Source: SBAX01 sp043806315 (GTDB taxonomy: Bacteria; Planctomycetota; Phycisphaerae; UBA1845). Taken from it: a stretch of 6,412 nt of DNA. Positions 1-5,872 of this stretch are shown here, piece after piece. The position numbers were made by a program, and so were the translations under genes. Where the stretch lies: the NCBI GenBank assembly GCA_043806315.1, contig JAZDHF010000097.1, positions 1 through 6,412 of the forward strand, given 5' to 3'. The notes beneath the pieces are model-generated. The model searched no databases and had not been told where the DNA came from. It worked only from the letters and a program-made list of their open reading frames with translations. Within the stretch, counting starts at the first letter, position 1, and each line of letters opens with the position of its first letter.

Positions 1-1
1 C

Positions 2-55
2 GACTATTTCGACTCGATCGGCCTTCCGAGAGTGGGTGCGTCTTCGGACGCTTAA
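2..55 (+). CDS. Possible C-terminal tail of the intron-encoded reverse transcriptase/maturase (partial)
   Basis: A reading frame open from the left edge ends at TAA (53-55) and gives the 17-residue tail DYFDSIGLPRVGASSDA. It stops about 10 bases before the domain V hairpin. This is where the maturase gene in domain IV of a group II intron would end. A short terminal segment with a D/HYF..(I/L)GL(P/V)R pattern is compatible with maturase C-termini, but 17 residues is too little for a firm family call. The rest of the gene lies outside the window. The inference rests mainly on position inside the intron. Confidence 0.35.
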   Translation, partial: DYFDSIGLPRVGASSDA

Positions 56-64
56 CCTGGTCGA

Positions 65-137
65 ACCGCCGTGGTACGGACCCGTATGCCCGGTGGTGTG
101 GGAGGGGCGGAGCCGCGAGGCTCCCCCCTATCCCGAT
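65..137 (+). ncRNA. Group II intron domains V and VI
   Basis: Domain V: ACCGCCG (65-71) pairs with CGGTGGT (91-97), seven pairs including the G68-U94 wobble typical of the catalytic triad region, here CGC (67-69). An inner stem TACG (75-78)/CGTA (83-86) closes the loop GACC (79-82), with a 3' bulge TG (87-88). Domain VI: GGGG (104-107)/CCCC (125-128) and GGAGCC (109-114)/GGCTCC (119-124) flank a GCGA tetraloop (115-118), with C108 bulged. A103-T129 extends the stem and A130 is unpaired, as expected for the branch point. The fold was drawn by eye. A T72/C90 mismatch and an unpaired G74 suggest slight degeneration. Confidence 0.7.
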
Positions 138-363
138 CAACTACGGTGTCGGGTCGCACAATGACCAAAGCGGAACGCCACCCCGACCAGAGTTTCGACA
201 GCGAGACCCAGAAGATTCGATCGCGCCTGCGCAGGCGCGGAGTCTTCGACTTCTGCTGCAGAGTCGCGAGTTGCTGTCGAAGCGCGAGATTCTCTGCGGC
301 GAGTTCGGCTCGATGACAAAGCAAAGCCCGAACGAGAAGGACCATCGTGCGAAGTAACCACAT
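138..363 (-). pseudogene. N-terminal fragment of a DDE (integrase-core) transposase, cut by the group II intron
   Basis: From the ATG at 363-361 the minus strand encodes about 75 residues. They include AAENLALRQQLATLQQ and FWVSLSKLW, then WRSALVIVRPDTVV. This is the N-terminal region, with a predicted helix-turn-helix/coiled segment, of the 'integrase' type transposases that end in an rve/DDE catalytic domain. In that family PDTVV is normally followed by WHR..GFR. Here homology stops at 139-141 and the frame runs into intron sequence, ending in a meaningless tail at base 52. A GGGGG run six bases upstream of the ATG could serve as ribosome-binding site. The catalytic domain is missing from this copy within the window; the remainder may lie beyond the intron's 5' end. 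Nonfunctional. Confidence 0.85.
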
Positions 364-527
364 TTCATGCCCCCGGACGCCGTGTTCACGGCCGGGAGAC
401 CATGCCAAGTCGCCGGAGATGTCAAACCGTAAGTCCTTGCCTGACAACGCCTACGGAATATTCGAGAGGGACGGCTGCCGCGAGGCCGGATGCTGCAAGC
501 GGGAACGTCGCGCCGCGGAATCGGTCG

Positions 528-1883
528 TCAGCCCTTTTTCCCGGGCGCGTTGTAGGGCACCGTCTTCTCCTGCATGGCGACCCCCATGCCGGCCAGTTGG
601 TCGAGCACGGGGTTGTAGATGTCCGGCTCCACGGGGATGCGCACGCCGGTCTTGGGCATCTTGCCGTCCAGAATCAGTCGGACCGCGACGGCCGCGGGCA
701 GGCTCACCGTCCGAGCCATCGATGTGTCCTGGTGCGGCACGCCAAAGTCCACGAGCGTCGAGGTGATGAATTGCGCCGGCGCCGAGGGGTACTCGGCGAC
801 AAACGAGTGGCACATGACGATCATGTCGCGTTCGCCGGGAGCGTACTTCATCTTCTGCTCCATCAGGTTGGCAAGAACGTCCAGTGGGGTCGTCTGCTTT
901 CCCGTGATGGTGAGCGGCTCATCGCCGAACAGCCCCAGCCATTCCAAGCGGTCCAGGGGATTGGCCCGGGCGTCCATCTTTAGGAAAGCGGCCACGTCGT
1001 TGCGGAGCTTGCCGGTGGACGGGCCCTTCAGGAAGCCGCGGGTGTACTTGGCGTAGGTCGTTCCCGCGGGGTACGTGGTCGGAGTCTCGTCAAGCAAACC
1101 GAGGTCCACGACGGCCTTGAGCGTGTTGCACCAGCCGGGATAGCGGAAGGTGCCGCGGAACATGGTCTTAACGCCGTGAAGGTTGTAGGTGTCGATGTAG
1201 CCGAGCGCGTCGCGGTTGGGATAGGCCTCAAGTTCTCCGACGCCCTCAACGCGCATGCCGTGGCGGTTGTCGGTGAAGAGATCCTTGCTCGGTATGTCGA
1301 CCATGCGGCCGTCTAGAAGATAGCGAGCGGAGTTCTTTCCGGCAGTGCAGACGCCGCGCGGACTCCACGAGAACTTGTAGCCCCACGGGTTGTTGTTGGC
1401 GTCGGGGGCGGGCAGCCCACCGCAGTATGACTTGAAGTGCGTCACCTGCCCACCTTGTGAGCGCACATGGTCGATCACGCGCATCGCGGACATGTGATCG
1501 ATTCCTGGATCCACGCCGATCTCGTTGAGCAAGATGACGCCGGCATCCTTGGCCGGTTGGTCAAAGGCGCGCATGGCCGGACTGACGTAAGACGTCGTGA
1601 CCATGTGCTTGCGGTGCCGGACGCAGGCCTCGGCGACGGTGGGGTGCAACGGAGCGGGCAGCAGGCTGACCGCCAAGTCGTGCTCGGCGACGAGTGGGGA
1701 GAGCTTTTCCTTCTCGTCGGCGAGCAGGGTTGTGAACTTCGCCCGGGGGTGACCGGCGGCCAGAGCATCCGCCTTGGAGACGGTGCGAGTGGCGATGGTG
1801 ACCTGGAATCCCGCCTTCTCCAGCAGGTAACGAACGAGCGGGCGGGCCACAAGCCCGGCTCCGAGAAGAAGAACCTTTTTCAT
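528..1883 (-). CDS. Saccharopine dehydrogenase (glutamate-forming type, LYS9/AASS C-terminal-like)
   Basis: This predicted cytosolic enzyme of 451 aa is close in length to fungal saccharopine reductase Lys9. It would oxidise saccharopine with NAD(P)+ to aminoadipate semialdehyde and glutamate, or run in reverse. It opens with a beta strand and a nucleotide-binding loop, VLLLGAGLVARP (residues 4-15). SLLPAPLHP (73-81), EIGVDPGIDHM (121-131), YCGGLPAP (153-160) and NNPWGYKFSWSPRGV (164-178) follow. These are hallmark segments of the saccharopine dehydrogenase C-terminal (Sacchrp_dh_C) family. EAYPNRD and LRG/FRGTFRYPG-like segments follow, as in AASS. The ATG at 1883-1881 has GAGGAG at optimal distance. 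The LOR gene lies 184 bp upstream on the same strand, giving the domain order of the fused eukaryotic enzyme. No frameshift or missing motif is seen. The direction of the reaction in vivo is inferred, with lysine catabolism most likely. Confidence 0.93.
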   Translation of the reverse strand: MKKVLLLGAGLVARPLVRYLLEKAGFQVTIATRTVSKADALAAGHPRAKFTTLLADEKEKLSPLVAEHDLAVSLLPAPLHPTVAEACVRHRKHMVTTSYVSPAMRAFDQPAKDAGVILLNEIGVDPGIDHMSAMRVIDHVRSQGGQVTHFKSYCGGLPAPDANNNPWGYKFSWSPRGVCTAGKNSARYLLDGRMVDIPSKDLFTDNRHGMRVEGVGELEAYPNRDALGYIDTYNLHGVKTMFRGTFRYPGWCNTLKAVVDLGLLDETPTTYPAGTTYAKYTRGFLKGPSTGKLRNDVAAFLKMDARANPLDRLEWLGLFGDEPLTITGKQTTPLDVLANLMEQKMKYAPGERDMIVMCHSFVAEYPSAPAQFITSTLVDFGVPHQDTSMARTVSLPAAVAVRLILDGKMPKTGVRIPVEPDIYNPVLDQLAGMGVAMQEKTVPYNAPGKKG

Positions 1884-1892
1884 CGGCTTAGT

Positions 1893-1898
1893 CTCCTC
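1893..1898 (-). promoter_or_regulatory. Ribosome-binding site of the saccharopine dehydrogenase gene
   Basis: Read on the minus strand this is GAGGAG, placed nine bases before the ATG at 1883-1881. It is a strong Shine-Dalgarno match and supports that start, which also puts the dinucleotide-binding loop at the normal distance from the N-terminus. Confidence 0.7.
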
Positions 1899-2007
1899 AG
1901 CAGAAAACCGTATGTTGCGGTCGGTAGCCGCCGGTCAACGGAAAGCGCCGCCGCGCGGCCGGCTTATTCCGACGGCGCAGATCGACCGAGCAATTCGCGT
2001 GCCCGAC

Positions 2008-2036
2008 GCCGCCGGAAGGCAAAAAAGAACGGCGGC
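2008..2036 (-). promoter_or_regulatory. Hairpin in the LOR-SDH intergenic spacer
   Basis: GCCGCCG (2008-2014) and CGGCGGC (2030-2036) form a perfect seven-pair GC stem around a 15-base loop. On the minus strand the loop contains a T6 run. No U tract follows the stem in the direction of transcription, so it is not a canonical terminator. It lies 32 bases after the LOR stop codon and could act as a processing or partial attenuation site between the two genes, which would set their relative expression. That role is inference; the spacer otherwise shows no gene. Confidence 0.3.
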
Positions 2037-2067
2037 TTTACGGACGAACGGGCCGCGGGGTAACGGA

Positions 2068-3366
2068 TCACCGAACAAACTCGGCCAGATAGCGGTACGG
2101 CTCAGTCAACTGGCCATGATACACGATCGTGGCGCGCTGCAGCTCCGGCGGAAGCCCGCTTTTCGATAACGCGGCGTTCCAGTCGGCTTTGGCCAGCGCG
2201 GGGACGAAGCCCCGAAGGGCCTCGCTGAAGAATCTCGAGGCATCCACGGGCAGCTCGCAGGGCAGGAAGTCCACGGCCAGCACGACCGGGCCGCGGCCCC
2301 GGACGCCGTCGTGAGTCTCGTGGGTCACCGGATCGTAGACATAGACAGGGCTGTCCGGGTCCGTCGCCCGGGTGGTGCAGGCCAGCGACCCGTCGATGTC
2401 GCAGGTAATGTCGCCGACGACGCGGAGCCGCGGAGGACGATCGCCGCCGTACAGGCTCTTGAACTGTGCCCGGTCGATCAGCACCGGGTAGCGCGGCTCC
2501 CAGTAAATGCAGTTGACCAGTAGGGAGAGATGGGGCACGTGGCGGAAGAAAGCGGCCCGATACCGATCGGGATGGTCGTAGTATTCGCGGAGGTTGAACT
2601 GCGCGGAGGAGTCGACGCGTTCCACCATGTGTTCTTCTTTGAAGACGACCTTGTAGCAGACGTCGGCGCGGGCGGGCACGGAGGGCAAATCGGCCGGGCT
2701 GATCTGCTCGAACGGCAGCAGGTTAAAGACCTCCTCTGCCCCCTGGAACACGCGGCCGTATCCGGCAAAGCCACAGACAAACGGCTGAAGTTCTCGAGGC
2801 AGGCCGCCGCCGCGAATCTTCTCCGCGATCGTCTTCAGCGAGCTTGCAACGTGCACCATGTCGCGATAGCGATGGGCGGGTTGGACAGCCGCGAACGGAC
2901 TGTCGATCCCTTCTTCCCCGAGGCGCTGACCGAGCGCCCACAGCGTGTCGATCATGCCCGCCAGCCCTGCGAACCGCCCGAAGGCCACCAGGCGGCAGTT
3001 GCGGTCGTCAACAATGCGTTCGTAGTCGATGAGGTTACAACCGAGTTCCATCAACCGCTTCAGGCCGGGCATGTTCGCCGGCTGGCCTTTGATGGTATGA
3101 GAGAAGTAGATGTACGTGCGCTTGGGGAGGAGTTTCTGTGGAGGTATCTCCTTGACGCCCATAATGACCGGGCAGTCTGCAAGCTCGACCGAGACGATCG
3201 CACCCGCTTGCAGGAAAGCATCATCCTGAAAAACCCGTTGTGGGGAATGCTCTACCCGGAAGGAGATGCCGTGCTGTTCGCGAAGGCGCCGGACATCTTC
3301 GGGTACGAGCGGCACTCGTGCTTCCCACTTGCTCTTGTCCTCGCGTCGAATCCCGATCGTGTTCAC
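2068..3366 (-). CDS. Lysine-2-oxoglutarate reductase (saccharopine-forming, AASS N-terminal-like)
   Basis: A 432-aa stand-alone form of the lysine-ketoglutarate reductase half of AASS. It would condense L-lysine with 2-oxoglutarate to saccharopine using NAD(P)H. The start IGIRREDKSKWEARVPL (4-20) is the AlaDh/PNT-type N-terminal signature. YFSHTIKGQPANM (87-99), LIDYERIVDD (112-121) and VAFGRFAGLAGMI (127-139) match the LKR substrate domain. GFAGYGRVFQGA (199-210) is the nucleotide-binding glycine loop, and LVNCIYWEPRYP (283-294) and DITCDIDGSLACT (319-331) complete the second domain. The start is a GTG at 3366-3364, chosen because GGAGG lies eight bases upstream and the first conserved motif begins at residue 4. 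The next gene downstream is saccharopine dehydrogenase, so the pair forms a pathway unit. The frame is intact with no missing motif. Aminoadipate semialdehyde dehydrogenase, the usual next step, is not in the window. Confidence 0.93.
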   Translation of the reverse strand: MNTIGIRREDKSKWEARVPLVPEDVRRLREQHGISFRVEHSPQRVFQDDAFLQAGAIVSVELADCPVIMGVKEIPPQKLLPKRTYIYFSHTIKGQPANMPGLKRLMELGCNLIDYERIVDDRNCRLVAFGRFAGLAGMIDTLWALGQRLGEEGIDSPFAAVQPAHRYRDMVHVASSLKTIAEKIRGGGLPRELQPFVCGFAGYGRVFQGAEEVFNLLPFEQISPADLPSVPARADVCYKVVFKEEHMVERVDSSAQFNLREYYDHPDRYRAAFFRHVPHLSLLVNCIYWEPRYPVLIDRAQFKSLYGGDRPPRLRVVGDITCDIDGSLACTTRATDPDSPVYVYDPVTHETHDGVRGRGPVVLAVDFLPCELPVDASRFFSEALRGFVPALAKADWNAALSKSGLPPELQRATIVYHGQLTEPYRYLAEFVR

Positions 3367-3374
3367 GACTCAGA

Positions 3375-3379
3375 CCTCC
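3375..3379 (-). promoter_or_regulatory. Ribosome-binding site deciding the GTG start of LOR
   Basis: GGAGG on the minus strand is separated by eight bases from the GTG at 3366-3364. No ATG in frame fits the conserved N-terminus, so this site is the main reason for choosing GTG. Confidence 0.7.
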
Positions 3380-3418
3380 GGGAGCAAACCCGCCGGCGTA
3401 AACGGTTCCGCGGGTGCA

Positions 3419-3447
3419 ATCTTAGGCGGCCGACGCGGGGGGAGCAA
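3419..3447 (-). promoter_or_regulatory. Candidate sigma70-like promoter for LOR-SDH
   Basis: On the minus strand TTGCTC (3447-3442) is followed after exactly 17 bases by TAAGAT (3424-3419). Transcription would start near 3412, leaving a leader of about 45 bases that contains the GGAGG site. The -35 matches the consensus in three of six positions and the -10 in four of six, so it is a moderate candidate supported mainly by ideal spacing and position. Confidence 0.35.
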
Positions 3448-3678
3448 GAAAACGAGGGCCGTTGGCACGCCGCGCTTCGGCTACATCCGGCATCCCGAAT
3501 ATTCCATCCACATCCGTTTCGGCCTGCGTTGAGCGGGGAGTTCGTTCACGTGCAGCGTTGGAATTGAGGGAGATGACGGCTTGCGACACGCATTTGCGCC
3601 CGGAATTGGGCCGGTTGATGCGAGGTGCGGACAGGATGACCACAGCCTTCGACGCGTCGCCCGTGAGATCGGGGTCGT
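3448..3678 (-). other. Region without a recognisable gene upstream of the LOR promoter
   Basis: Open frames here on both strands are shadows without family resemblance. The segment runs from the LOR promoter candidate to the stop codon of the transposase remnant. It may contain the lost 3' end of that insertion sequence, but I could not identify a terminal inverted repeat or a target duplication. Confidence 0.4.
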
Positions 3679-4216
3679 TCAGGCCGCGCGACGGTACCAA
3701 TGGTGCAGTCCGCCGACTTGCGGAACGGCGACGATGCGGCCGAGGCAGGGGGGGCGACCTCGCGCTCGATCGGCGCGTTTCGGTCTAACGACGAGTGCGT
3801 CCGCGAGTTCAGGTAGTAGTCGAAGCGCGATCGCAGGATGCACCGCAGGTGTCGTTCGTTGAGAACGATGACATGATCGAGGCACTCGCGACGGATTGAT
3901 CCGACGAGGCGTTCGCAATACGGATTCTGCCAGGGGGACCTTGACGCACACACGACTTCTTCGATGTCCATATGCCTGACTCGACGTTGGAAGAACTCAC
4001 CGTGGATCGAGTCACGATCGCAAAGCAGGAAGCGTTGAGCCTTATCGAATGGGAACGCTTCAACGATCTGTTACGCGGTCCACTCCGCGGTCGGATGAGC
4101 GGTGACGTTGAAGTGAACGACATGTCGTCGATCATGACGAAGCACGACGAAGGCGAAAAGTGGGCGAAGGGTCGCGGTGGGTACAGTAAAGGAGTCCGCC
4201 CGTAGAATAGCGATGC
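3679..4216 (-). pseudogene. C-terminal DDE catalytic domain of an integrase-core transposase, decayed
   Basis: Read on the minus strand, homology starts near 4216 with ADSFTVPTATLRPLF. Next come HDRRHVVHFNVTAHPTAEW, FPFDKAQRFLLCDRDSIHGE and SPWQNPYCERLVGSIRREC, then LDHVIVLNERHLR. It ends VPQVGGLHHWYRRAA with a TGA at 3681-3679. The DDE residues are visible: D (4196-4194), D (4013-4011) and E (3914-3912). The gene is dead. TAA (4073-4071) replaces a residue in 'AQQIVEAFP', and a run of seven C (3754-3748, minus strand) is one base short and shifts the frame before the last 23 residues. The N-terminal third is missing. The family is the same as the fragment at the left edge, and both have the same orientation. 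Confidence 0.88.
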
Positions 4217-4486
4217 CCTGGGGCCGCCGACTCTAAAGAGCACATAGGTTCTGCGCAAATTCCCCATGCTACGTAAGTCTATAAAAACGCGGTGGTTACG
4301 TGCGAAAACGGGCGCAACTCGATTCTGCGCTGCGCGGGCCGAAAACAGGGGTCGGAGCGTGGTTCTGTGCAGCTTACCAAGTCAACAACCTACGTGCTTC
4401 GCATGGCGATAGCCCTTGGCGATGCGGAGGAACAAACCACCCCAACGAGGGTCGAGGGATTGCAACCATGCGACCAAGGAAGAAGA
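4217..4486. other. No gene recognised
   Basis: This segment lies between the transposase remnant and the first octamer array. Frames are short and without family resemblance. It may hold the degraded 5' part of the insertion sequence or the lost tail of the unrecognised gene to its right; neither can be shown. Confidence 0.35.
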
Positions 4487-4534
4487 GTTGCAAGGTCGCA
4501 GAGTTGAAGGGTTGGAGGGTTCAAGGGTTGCAGG
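4487..4534 (+). repeat. Octamer tandem array, consensus GTTGAAGG (6 units)
   Basis: Successive period-8 units are GTTGCAAG, GTCGCAGA, GTTGAAGG, GTTGGAGG, GTTCAAGG and GTTGCAGG. The first two positions (GT) never vary and the fifth to eighth drift. The same unit forms the array at 5654-5709. It adjoins the 3' end of the frameshifted unknown gene. Confidence 0.8.
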
Positions 4535-4549
4535 GGAGGAGGAGGGACC

Positions 4550-5022
4550 GGAGATATCAGAGTCCGGATTCGAAATCGAACCAATCGAGGCGATCACGAC
4601 GCGGGTAGTGCCGTCGTAGACGTCACGCTTGCGGGAACGTGGGTCGGGAACGTCCGGCCAACGGATGGTCTGCGGCGAACGGAACGGCACGTGGTCAACC
4701 GGTTCGCCGGTGCGAAGCCGCCTTCCAGGGCGGGACGCCGATAGTCGTTCTCGTCACAGGCGAGAAAGAGCCAGGTTTCGAAGTCGTATCGAGCCCAGCG
4801 AACGAACGGCTTGAAGGGAAAGCGCCGCCGGTCGCAGGGCCAGGAGTAGAGACAGTCGATGGAGGCGAGCACATCCGCGACGGGGATTGACGATTGCCGA
4901 TTGTCGATTGGGGGAGGAACATACGCAGGCGCGGAACCGCCGCGAGGGCAGATGTGGACCAACTTTCGGAAGGCCTCCGAGGGACGTTCGGCGGGGGTTT
5001 GAACGGCGGTCGAGGGGGTCAC
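4550..5022 (-). pseudogene. Unrecognised protein gene, frameshifted, translationally coupled to the ASCH gene
   Basis: I do not recognise this family. A GTG at 5022-5020 overlaps the TGA of the ASCH gene (5021-5019) as GTGA, the usual sign of translational coupling. The N-terminal part reads AERPSEAFRKLVHICPRGG. After a heptamer repeat (4885-4912) a compact aromatic-rich core follows, FKPFVRWARYDFETWLFLAC and DENDYRRPALEGGF. The same protein then seems to continue in another frame as TGEPVDHVPFRSPQTIRWP, PDVPDPRSRKRDVYDGTTR and VVIASIGSI. One missing base near 4712-4713 would join the two. The total would be roughly 150-160 residues. The 3' end is uncertain because the octamer array (4487-4534) begins just beyond. 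No transmembrane segment or known catalytic motif is seen. Reality of the gene is supported by the overlap, the common strand and the protein-like composition, not by homology. Confidence 0.42.
4885..4912 (+). repeat. Heptamer tandem array, consensus GATTGNC (4 units)
   Basis: GATTGAC, GATTGCC, GATTGTC and GATTGGG follow each other without a gap. Unit length is 7, unlike the three octamer arrays in this window. The array lies inside the frame of the unrecognised gene and adds about nine residues of low complexity (around IDNRQSSIP on the minus strand). Confidence 0.75.
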
Positions 5023-5393
5023 CAAACGGACTCCACGACGACGCCTGGCCGGACAACGATTTCATAGAGACGATGCCTGCCGCGCACGGGAATGGGAGCG
5101 ATCCTCCGAATGTTATCAAGCACCCAGGCATGGGCGCCTTCGTAGCACTTGCAGCCGGCCTGGACTTCATCCCCCGTCGTGATGGGACGACAACCGACGA
5201 GGTTGACGAGGGCGACCGCGCAGCCGAGCGGTTTGCAATGCTGACCCGCGTGATCTGTGACTCGTTTCCTCGTGGAACAGATCAGCGGTTCACCACGGTG
5301 AGACGTTGGCCAGCAACGCGTGTCGATGGTTTTCACGCGGTCGGCGATCATGTTGGCCCAGGGCTAATGCAAGCTGATGGCTTTGAAGATCAC
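5019..5393 (-). pseudogene. ASCH-domain (PUA-like) protein gene with a premature stop
   Basis: ASCH domains are small PUA-like beta-barrel proteins believed to bind RNA or modified nucleotides. From a GTG at 5393-5391 the frame reads VIFKAISLH, then TAG (5366-5364), then PWANMIADRVKTIDTRCWP. The signature K-A-(L/I)-S-x-x-Q-P-W is broken only at the Q codon (CAG to TAG). Further family features are TRCWPTSHRGE (the 'R-W..RG' turn) and ALVNLVGCRP. The C-terminus is YEGAHAWVLDNIRRI and PIPVRGRHRLYEI, a classic ASCH ending. Without the stop the product would be 124 aa, a full-length single domain. Re-initiation at the ATG 5351-5349 would give 110 aa lacking the first strand, so some activity cannot be excluded. 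It lies directly downstream of the RecQ remnant, and its TGA overlaps the GTG of the next gene. Confidence 0.75.
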
Positions 5394-5595
5394 GCGATTA
5401 CCCCAAGGGGATGTCGGGCCCAGATTGGCGCGGCGCGGGAACGTCCGCGGGCTTCCCGTCGCGGCCGGTCCGGCCGATCTCCTGGTGATAGACGTCCAGA
5501 GAGGAGGGCATTCCGTGGTGAATCACGAAACGGACGTCGGGTTTCTCGATGCCCATGCCGAAGGCCATCGTCGCCACGACGATACGGCTTACGCC

Positions 5596-5615
5596 GAGGC
5601 ACGGAGGCACGGAGG
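5596..5615 (+). repeat. Octamer repeat GAGGCACG (2.5 units)
   Basis: GAGGCACG occurs twice and is followed by GAGG. It marks one edge of the 116-bp insertion between the two best-preserved RecQ segments; the opposite edge is the GTTGAAGG array. Confidence 0.6.
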
Positions 5616-5653
5616 GTCTGATGGGCCGGGCACGGCGGTTGCATATTCGGGAG

Positions 5654-5709
5654 GTTCAAGCGTTGAAGGGTTGCAGGGTTGAAGAGTTGAAGGGTCGCGG
5701 GGTGCAAGG
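5654..5709 (+). repeat. Octamer tandem array, consensus GTTGAAGG (7 units)
   Basis: Units are GTTCAAGC, GTTGAAGG, GTTGCAGG, GTTGAAGA, GTTGAAGG, GTCGCGGG and GTGCAAGG. This is the same family as 4487-4534, more than 1.1 kb away. It interrupts the RecQ frame immediately after HEWFL on the minus strand. Confidence 0.82.
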
Positions 5710-5848
5710 AACCATTCGTGGACGGAGCGGAGGGCGGGGGCGGAGAGGCTGGCGTGGCAGGGGCGGCCGGAGAGGCTGGTCGCGGAGAGCATCGCGGCGA
5801 CGCGCTCGGTTTCGGCGCGGGTGGGGCAGTAGACGATGCCGTCGGAAA

Positions 5849-5872
5849 ACGCCGAAACGCCGAAACGCCGAA
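5849..5872 (+). repeat. Octamer repeat ACGCCGAA (3 perfect units)
   Basis: Three exact copies of ACGCCGAA lie next to each other, just upstream (minus strand) of the RecQ DGIVYC segment. Removing them brings the distance between the FDRP and GIVYC motifs to about 30 residues, near that in E. coli RecQ, which suggests the repeat was inserted. Confidence 0.75.

Larger units (their letters stand above)
1..137 (+). mobile_element. 3' end of a group II intron (rest lies left of the window)
   Basis: Group II introns are self-splicing retroelements whose 3' end carries the catalytic domain V hairpin and domain VI with a bulged branch-point A. Both can be drawn here at 65-137. The element ends in CCTATCCCGAT, with a candidate branch-point A at 130 and seven bases after it to the proposed 3' splice site after base 137. 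Transposase coding sequence on the opposite strand begins at 138, so an independent gene boundary agrees with the proposed intron end. Only the last part of the intron is present, so its class and activity cannot be judged. The intron is on the plus strand and the host transposase on the minus strand, so splicing could not repair the transposase message. Confidence 0.75.

Noticed and set aside
103..129. GC hairpin read as a transcription terminator
   Set aside because: No T tract follows, and it fits domain VI of the group II intron, including a bulged branch-point A.
402..983. Plus-strand open frame of 193 codons opposite the end of SDH
   Set aside because: Histidine/arginine/glycine-rich shadow of SDH, with no recognisable domain or ribosome-binding site.
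455..3503. GGAATATTCG in opposite orientations on both sides of LOR-SDH (455-464 and 3494-3503)
   Set aside because: The core GAATATTC is itself palindromic, and 10-base matches are expected by chance many times in 6.4 kb. Flanks do not extend the match.
2530..3567. Long plus-strand open frame (345 codons) opposite LOR
   Set aside because: It is the antisense shadow of a clearly recognisable LOR gene in GC-rich DNA and shows no family features of its own.
423..4280. Octamer CGTAAGTC upstream of both transposase pieces, as a possible insertion-sequence end
   Set aside because: The match is eight bases only, the flanks differ, and no partner inverted repeat was found at the other end of either piece.
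5741..5779. Direct repeat CGGAGAGGCTGG (5741-5752 and 5768-5779)
   Set aside because: Both copies encode part of the RecQ segment in frame and are probably coding coincidence (serine/alanine-rich stretch) rather than an inserted repeat.
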